A DNA stretch of 64,000 nt from an uncultured Clostridia bacterium (lineage in GTDB: Bacteria; Bacillota; Clostridia; TANB77; CAG-508), in the NCBI GenBank assembly GCA_934130285.1, contig CAKOXT010000001.1:434001-498000 (forward strand), written 5' to 3'. The position numbers and the translations under genes are program-made. Below, piece after piece: positions 59,386 through 64,000 of the stretch; position 1 is the first letter of the stretch; each line of letters begins with the position of its first letter. Below the pieces are notes generated by a model. The model had not been told where the DNA came from, did not search any database, and was given only the letters and a program-made list of their open reading frames with translations.

Positions 59386-60708
59386 CTAAATTTTTAAAAT
59401 TCCCCATTTTCCATCTTTTTCCACAAACATTTTTTTATCATGCACACTTCTTGTTTCTTGATATTTGCATTTTACTACTTCTTCACCTTTTTCATTTATT
59501 ATACCTGCTAACTTGTCTTTTTTTACTGCTGCATATCCATCTGTGAAGTCGTATGCTTCATCATAATCACAATTAATTGCAAGTTCACCTGTGGTTGTAT
59601 CAAAATAACCTTTAGTTAATAATGTTGATTTGGCAAAATCTATTGAAAAACTTTCAGGTAAATCTGCGTCCTTGGCTGCTATTCCTGTATTTGTTACTAA
59701 ATCTATATCTGTACAGACTTTTAATTCTTTTTTAGTAGTCGTGTTTGCTTTTACTAAAGTACACTCTTGTGAAGGACTGTTGTAATAAATTGCTGGTCCA
59801 TGATGATCATAAAAATATGTTCCTTTATCTGTATTATTAATTATATTCACTTCTGTTGAAACTTTATAATCTTTGTCTAGTTTGTAGTATTTTTCTATAT
59901 CTTTTACCACAATTCCTGTTTCTTTCTCATTTTCTGTTTTACCAATGTCATAATATTCTGTATTTAATATTTGGCTATATTTTGCTTCTAATATAATTTC
60001 TCCAGAATCATTGCTTATTAATCCTTGCTTTTTATCTTTTTCTATGATTGATACTTCTGCATTTAAATCCTTTATATCATCTGCATCGATTGTTGGCTCT
60101 TTTACCCAATTTTCATTTTCAGTAATTTCTGCCTGTAAAGATTTGTCATTTTCCTTTACTTCTTTATTTAAATTAATTACATTTTGTAAAGTTTTATCAA
60201 ATTCTTCTACTTGTTTTTGAGCAACTTCTGGCAATATCCCTTGGTTATAACAATAGTAAATTCCAGCTATAATTAGAGCAGCAACTATAATCATAAAAAT
60301 AATTTTATTAAATATTCTTTGAAAAATATTCTTTTTTATTTTTACTTTTTTCTTCTTTTTATTTTTTGTTTTTTCATCCTCTTTTTTCTTGAATTCTGAA
60401 TTTGGAGTTTCTTCTTTATGTTGTGGCTGATCAATTATTTCTAGTTCTATTCCTTCTTCTTTAGCTTGCCTAATTGCTTCAGCTTTTTCAGCTTCTTTTA
60501 ATTCTTCTTCTCTCTTTAATTCTTCTTGTCTTCTAATTTCTTCTAATTTTTTTCTATCTTCTATCTCTTTTTTTCTTCTCTCTAATTCTTGTTCTCTTTT
60601 TAGTTCTTCCTCTTCTTGTTTTTTCTTTTCTTCTTCTATGTTTGCTCCGCATTTAGTACAAAACTTTACATTATCTGCAATTTCTTGATCACATTTTGGA
60701 CATTTCAT
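59386..60708 (-). CDS. Zinc-ribbon, coiled-coil, membrane-anchored WG-repeat protein
   Basis: A 440-residue protein. CPKC...CTKCG (3-20) is a zinc ribbon; residues 25-125 are a Glu/Lys/Arg coiled coil; a membrane helix lies at about 128-152. The outer half has WG-type repeats (QGLISNDSGEIILEAKYSQI near 230, LAGIINEKGEEVVKCKYQE near 400, DGKWGILK at the end). The first 25 residues are nearly identical to the gene at 6370-8379, so both share the cytoplasmic module but carry different outer parts. Function unknown. Confidence 0.65.
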   Translation of the reverse strand: MKCPKCDQEIADNVKFCTKCGANIEEEKKKQEEEELKREQELERRKKEIEDRKKLEEIRRQEELKREEELKEAEKAEAIRQAKEEGIELEIIDQPQHKEETPNSEFKKKEDEKTKNKKKKKVKIKKNIFQRIFNKIIFMIIVAALIIAGIYYCYNQGILPEVAQKQVEEFDKTLQNVINLNKEVKENDKSLQAEITENENWVKEPTIDADDIKDLNAEVSIIEKDKKQGLISNDSGEIILEAKYSQILNTEYYDIGKTENEKETGIVVKDIEKYYKLDKDYKVSTEVNIINNTDKGTYFYDHHGPAIYYNSPSQECTLVKANTTTKKELKVCTDIDLVTNTGIAAKDADLPESFSIDFAKSTLLTKGYFDTTTGELAINCDYDEAYDFTDGYAAVKKDKLAGIINEKGEEVVKCKYQETRSVHDKKMFVEKDGKWGILKI

Positions 60709-60739
60709 TTTCGATTCCTCCTACTTTAAGATGTTAATC

Positions 60740-63352
60740 TTATTTTAATTTTTCCTTTATTTTAACAATTGTATTTAGAGCATCTATAGGTGTTAATTCA
60801 TTTACATTTATTTTGTCTAATTCTGAAGCTATATCAGCTAATTTATAATTGTACATATCTAATTGTCCAGTTACTTGCTTCTTCATTTCTTTCTCTTCTT
60901 GTTTCTCTTTTATTTTAACTTTTTTCTCTAAAGTTTTCAATATCTCATTTGCTCTTGTTAACATTTTTTTAGGTGCTCCTGCTAATTTAGCTACATGTAT
61001 ACCATAGCTTTCGTCAGTTCCACCTGGAATAATTTTTCTTAAGAAAATTACATCTTCGCCTTTTTCTTTTACTGCTATTTGATAATTTTTTACACCTTCC
61101 AATTTTTCTTCAAGTGATGTCAATTCATGATAATGTGTCGCAAATAAAGTTTTGCAACCTATGTTATTTGTATCTGCAATATATTCTGCAACAGCCCATG
61201 CAATAGCTAATCCGTCATATGTCGATGTTCCTCTTCCTATCTCATCTAAGATTACCAAACTATTTTTAGTAGCATTTTTTAATATGTTCGCAACTTCTGA
61301 CATTTCAACCATGAAAGTACTTTGTCCCATACTTAAATCATCTGAAGCTCCAACTCTTGTAAATATTTTGTCTACAACTCCTATTTTTGCTGAAGATGCT
61401 GGAACAAAACAACCTATCTGTGCCATAAGTGTTATTAATGCAACTTGTCTCATATATGTTGATTTTCCTGCCATATTTGGCCCTGTTATTATAGAAAGTC
61501 TATCATCTCTTCTATTTAAATATGTATCATTTTCAACAAATGAACCATTATCAATCATTCTTTCGATTACTGGGTGTCTTCCATCTTTTATAAGGATTTC
61601 ATCTTCTTCGTCTACTTTTGGCATACAGTATTCATAATCTTCTGCAATATTTGCAAAATCATTTAATACATCTACTATAGCAACAACTGTTGATGATTTT
61701 TGTATTCTTTCAATTTGTGAAGATATTTTTGTTCTAATTTTTACGAATTCATCATATTCTAATGTAACAATTCTTTCTTCAGCACCTAAAACTTTATCTT
61801 CAATTGATTTTAATTCTTCTGTTATAAATCTTTCTGCTCCTGTCAATGTTTGTTTTCTAATGTATCTATCTGTTGGAACTTGTTTTAAGAAAGACTTTGT
61901 TACTTCAATATAATATCCAAAAACTTTTGTATAACCAACTTTTAAATTTTTAATTCCTGTTAGTTCTTTCTCTTTAGCTTCAATATTTACAAGCCAGCTT
62001 TTTCCTTCGATTGCAGCTCTTTTACATTCATCTATTTCTTCACTATATCCTGTTTTTATTATTCCACCTTCTTTTATTGTAATTGGTGGTTCGTCAACTA
62101 TTGATTTTTCAATCAATTCAGTTACATCTTTTAATTCATCTAAATCAGAATATAATTTTTTTAACATCTTTGAATTGGTTTGACTTAATTCTGTTTTCAA
62201 TTCAGGTAATTTGCTTAAAGAACTTTTTAAAGAAATTAAATCTCTTGCATTTGCATTTCCATAAGAGATTCTTCCAGCTAATCTTTCTATATCATATACT
62301 CTATTTAATGTTTCTAGGATATCTCCTCTTAAAATCATATTTTCTTTTAATTCTTTAACAGCTTCTAATCTTTCATTTATTTCTTTTACATCTACTAGTG
62401 GGTCATTAATCCATCTTCTTAACATTCTTCCACCCATTGATGTTGCTGTTTTATCTAATACCCATAATAGAGTTCCCTTCTTAGATTTATCTCTCATTCT
62501 ATCAGTTAACTCTAGGTTTCTTCTTGCATTTACATCTAATGCCATATATTTAGTTGTTTTATATAATTGAATTGTATTTATATGATCTAATTTTATTTTT
62601 TGTGTTGCATTCAAATATGAAGTTAATCCATTTATTGCTGCTATTGCAAATAAATTGTCTTTTAGCCCGCTTCCTGTTTCATTTTTAAAAGTATACATTC
62701 TCTCAAGAAAATCAGTTTCTTCAGAAAAGCTATCTTCTTCTACATTTGATATACATACATTTATTCTGTCTTTTATTCTTGCAATTTCTTTTTCTGATTC
62801 ATACATCATTTTATTAGCCACAATTTCTGCTGGCATAAATCTTGCAATTTCATCTAATAATTTTTCAAAGTTATTTTCTTCTGTAATTTGAGTGGCTAAA
62901 AAATCACCTGTGCTTACATCGCATACTGCAATTCCAAAGAACAATCCTTTTTTTACTATTGACATTATGAAATTATTCTTTTTCTCATCTAGTAAATTGC
63001 TTTCAATAACAGTTCCAGGAGTTACTACTCTTATTACATCTCTTTTTACTATGCCTTTTGCTGTTTTAGGATCTTCTAGCTGTTCACATATTGCTACTTT
63101 ATAGCCTTTTGATATAAGTTTTGCAATATACATTTCTGCTGCATGGAAAGGTACTCCGCACATTGGTGCTCTTTCCTCTAATCCGCACGCTCTACCAGTT
63201 AATGTTATTTCCAATTCTCTTGATGCTGTTATGGCATCATCAAAAAACATTTCATAGAAATCTCCTAATCTGTAAAATAGTATGCAATCTTTGTATTCTT
63301 CTTTTTTCTCCATGTAGTGTTGCATCATTGGGGATAGTTGTTGGTCTGCCAT
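60740..63352 (-). CDS. mutS: DNA mismatch repair protein MutS
   Basis: An 870-residue protein. The mismatch contact motif FYE lies in LGDFYEMFFDDA near residue 32. The ATPase has Walker A TGPNMAGKSTYMRQ, Walker B LVILDEIGRGTST and the signature SDDLSMGQSTF, with the helix-turn-helix at the end. It recognises mismatches and recruits MutL. Only 16 bases from the miaB stop, so they are co-transcribed; mutL is not in the window. Confidence 0.97.
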   Translation of the reverse strand: MADQQLSPMMQHYMEKKEEYKDCILFYRLGDFYEMFFDDAITASRELEITLTGRACGLEERAPMCGVPFHAAEMYIAKLISKGYKVAICEQLEDPKTAKGIVKRDVIRVVTPGTVIESNLLDEKKNNFIMSIVKKGLFFGIAVCDVSTGDFLATQITEENNFEKLLDEIARFMPAEIVANKMMYESEKEIARIKDRINVCISNVEEDSFSEETDFLERMYTFKNETGSGLKDNLFAIAAINGLTSYLNATQKIKLDHINTIQLYKTTKYMALDVNARRNLELTDRMRDKSKKGTLLWVLDKTATSMGGRMLRRWINDPLVDVKEINERLEAVKELKENMILRGDILETLNRVYDIERLAGRISYGNANARDLISLKSSLSKLPELKTELSQTNSKMLKKLYSDLDELKDVTELIEKSIVDEPPITIKEGGIIKTGYSEEIDECKRAAIEGKSWLVNIEAKEKELTGIKNLKVGYTKVFGYYIEVTKSFLKQVPTDRYIRKQTLTGAERFITEELKSIEDKVLGAEERIVTLEYDEFVKIRTKISSQIERIQKSSTVVAIVDVLNDFANIAEDYEYCMPKVDEEDEILIKDGRHPVIERMIDNGSFVENDTYLNRRDDRLSIITGPNMAGKSTYMRQVALITLMAQIGCFVPASSAKIGVVDKIFTRVGASDDLSMGQSTFMVEMSEVANILKNATKNSLVILDEIGRGTSTYDGLAIAWAVAEYIADTNNIGCKTLFATHYHELTSLEEKLEGVKNYQIAVKEKGEDVIFLRKIIPGGTDESYGIHVAKLAGAPKKMLTRANEILKTLEKKVKIKEKQEEKEMKKQVTGQLDMYNYKLADIASELDKINVNELTPIDALNTIVKIKEKLK

Positions 63353-63368
63353 TTTTTATCCTTCTTTC

Positions 63369-64000
63369 TTATTTCTGAATTTCTCCTGCTAAATACCACT
63401 TATGTTCTTCTGTAATTTTAATATCTATCATTTTGCCAATCAATTCTTCATTTCCTTTAAAGTTTACAACTTTGTTTGTATCTGTCCTTCCTGTTAATGT
63501 CTCTTTGTCATTTTTACTATATCCGTCTACTAATATTCTTTGTGTTGTTCCTATGTATTTTTGATTGTTTTCTGAAACTCTACTATCAAATAATTCTTTT
63601 AGTCTATCAAATCTTTGGTGTTTTATTTCTTCCGGAATTTGATTTTCCATCTTATCTGCAACTGTTCCTTCTCTTCTTGAATATATAAACATATATACTT
63701 GTTCGTAATTTACTTTTCTAACTACATCTAATGTGTCTTCAAAGTCTTCTTCTGTTTCATCCGGAAAGCCAACTATTATATCAGTAGATAAAACAATATC
63801 AGGTATTCTAGTTTTCATTTTGTCCACTAAGGCAAGATATTGTTCTTTAGTATATTTTCTGTTCATTTTTTTTAATACTTCTGAGCTTCCTGATTGTAAT
63901 GGTAAGTGGATTACTCTTGCTATTTTGGAATTATTGGCAATAGCTTCAATTACATCGTCTGTAAAATCTTTTGGATGTGGTGAAATAAATCTTATTCTTT
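63369..64000 (-). CDS. miaB: tRNA-2-methylthio-N6-dimethylallyladenosine synthase, C-terminal part
   Basis: The gene runs off the right edge; the visible 210 codons start in the radical-SAM barrel. RIRFISPHPKDF, HLPLQSGSSEVLKKMNR and IIVGFPDETEEDF are standard for MiaB, and the C-terminal 65 residues form a TRAM domain (RILVDGYSK...). The ATG at 63866 lies inside the protein and is not the start. MiaB adds the methylthio group to i6A37 of tRNA. It overlaps the mutS operon and together with tsaD shows a full A37 modification capacity. Confidence 0.95.
   Translation of the reverse strand, partial: RIRFISPHPKDFTDDVIEAIANNSKIARVIHLPLQSGSSEVLKKMNRKYTKEQYLALVDKMKTRIPDIVLSTDIIVGFPDETEEDFEDTLDVVRKVNYEQVYMFIYSRREGTVADKMENQIPEEIKHQRFDRLKELFDSRVSENNQKYIGTTQRILVDGYSKNDKETLTGRTDTNKVVNFKGNEELIGKMIDIKITEEHKWYLAGEIQK

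Overview
The window is AT-rich DNA (well under 35% GC by eye) with strong GGAGG-type ribosome binding sites, a full spoIIIAA-AH sporulation locus, TTGACA-N17-TATAAT promoters and Firmicutes-style genes (yvcK, Mn-dependent pyrophosphatase, typA, class D-type sortase, GITLIALVIT-type prepilin N-termini). It looks like chromosome from an endospore-forming, Gram-positive Clostridia bacterium, probably an uncultured gut lineage. No rRNA, CRISPR array, complete insertion sequence or prophage was seen. Most genes are on the minus strand, so operons read from high to low coordinates.

Layout. 1-8.4 kb is accessory: an edge DUF1540 peptide, a papain-like amidase, a GH25/LysM lysozyme, a YkgJ cysteine-cluster protein, a GC-shifted orphan gene, a GIY-YIG protein, two paralogous small membrane proteins (one split by a frame change), a surface protein, tRNA-Leu and a zinc-ribbon membrane protein. 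8.4-17 kb holds argS, a phosphofructokinase and the spoIIIA operon, whose first gene has a one-base frameshift in its Walker A motif. 17-25 kb has an apparent prepilin-murB-yvcK-debranching enzyme-holA operon. 25-37 kb is core: pnp with a glycosyltransferase, rpsO, a membrane J-protein, clpX, clpP, tig, tsf and rpsB. 37-41 kb has metallophosphoesterase, tsaD, site-2 protease and a spore-photoproduct-lyase-like gene. 41-47.6 kb has surface/zinc-ribbon proteins, lysS and a U32 tRNA-modification enzyme. 47.7-52.8 kb has a synthetase-only alarmone enzyme, ppaC, an O-methyltransferase and typA. 52.9-60.7 kb has a pilin-like von Willebrand protein, asnB, a sortase with an apparent substrate, and a WG-repeat protein. 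mutS and the 3' part of miaB close the window.

Functional threads. Translation and RNA quality are well represented (argS, lysS, rpsO, rpsB, tsf, typA, pnp, tsaD, miaB, and U32 plus YrrM-like genes that could together make the wobble-uridine 5-oxy modification). Proteostasis is trigger factor-ClpP-ClpX in series. Cell-envelope genes include murB, yvcK, lysozyme, sortase with an LAYTG-type substrate, a papain-LRR surface protein and several ribbon-helix-ectodomain proteins.

Most unusual are three stand-alone genes (about 3.0, 37.0 and 50.0 kb). Each is richer in GC than its surroundings, and each has its own 17-nt-spaced promoter, a strong ribosome binding site and its own intrinsic terminator; all are parked between host operons, like phage morons. 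Also notable are a 172-bp palindromic MITE-like element, a 117-bp two-copy repeat whose end coincides with the U-tract of a terminator in both copies, a long-range inverted repeat in the pnp leader, and a spore-photoproduct-lyase homologue without the hydrogen-donor cysteine.
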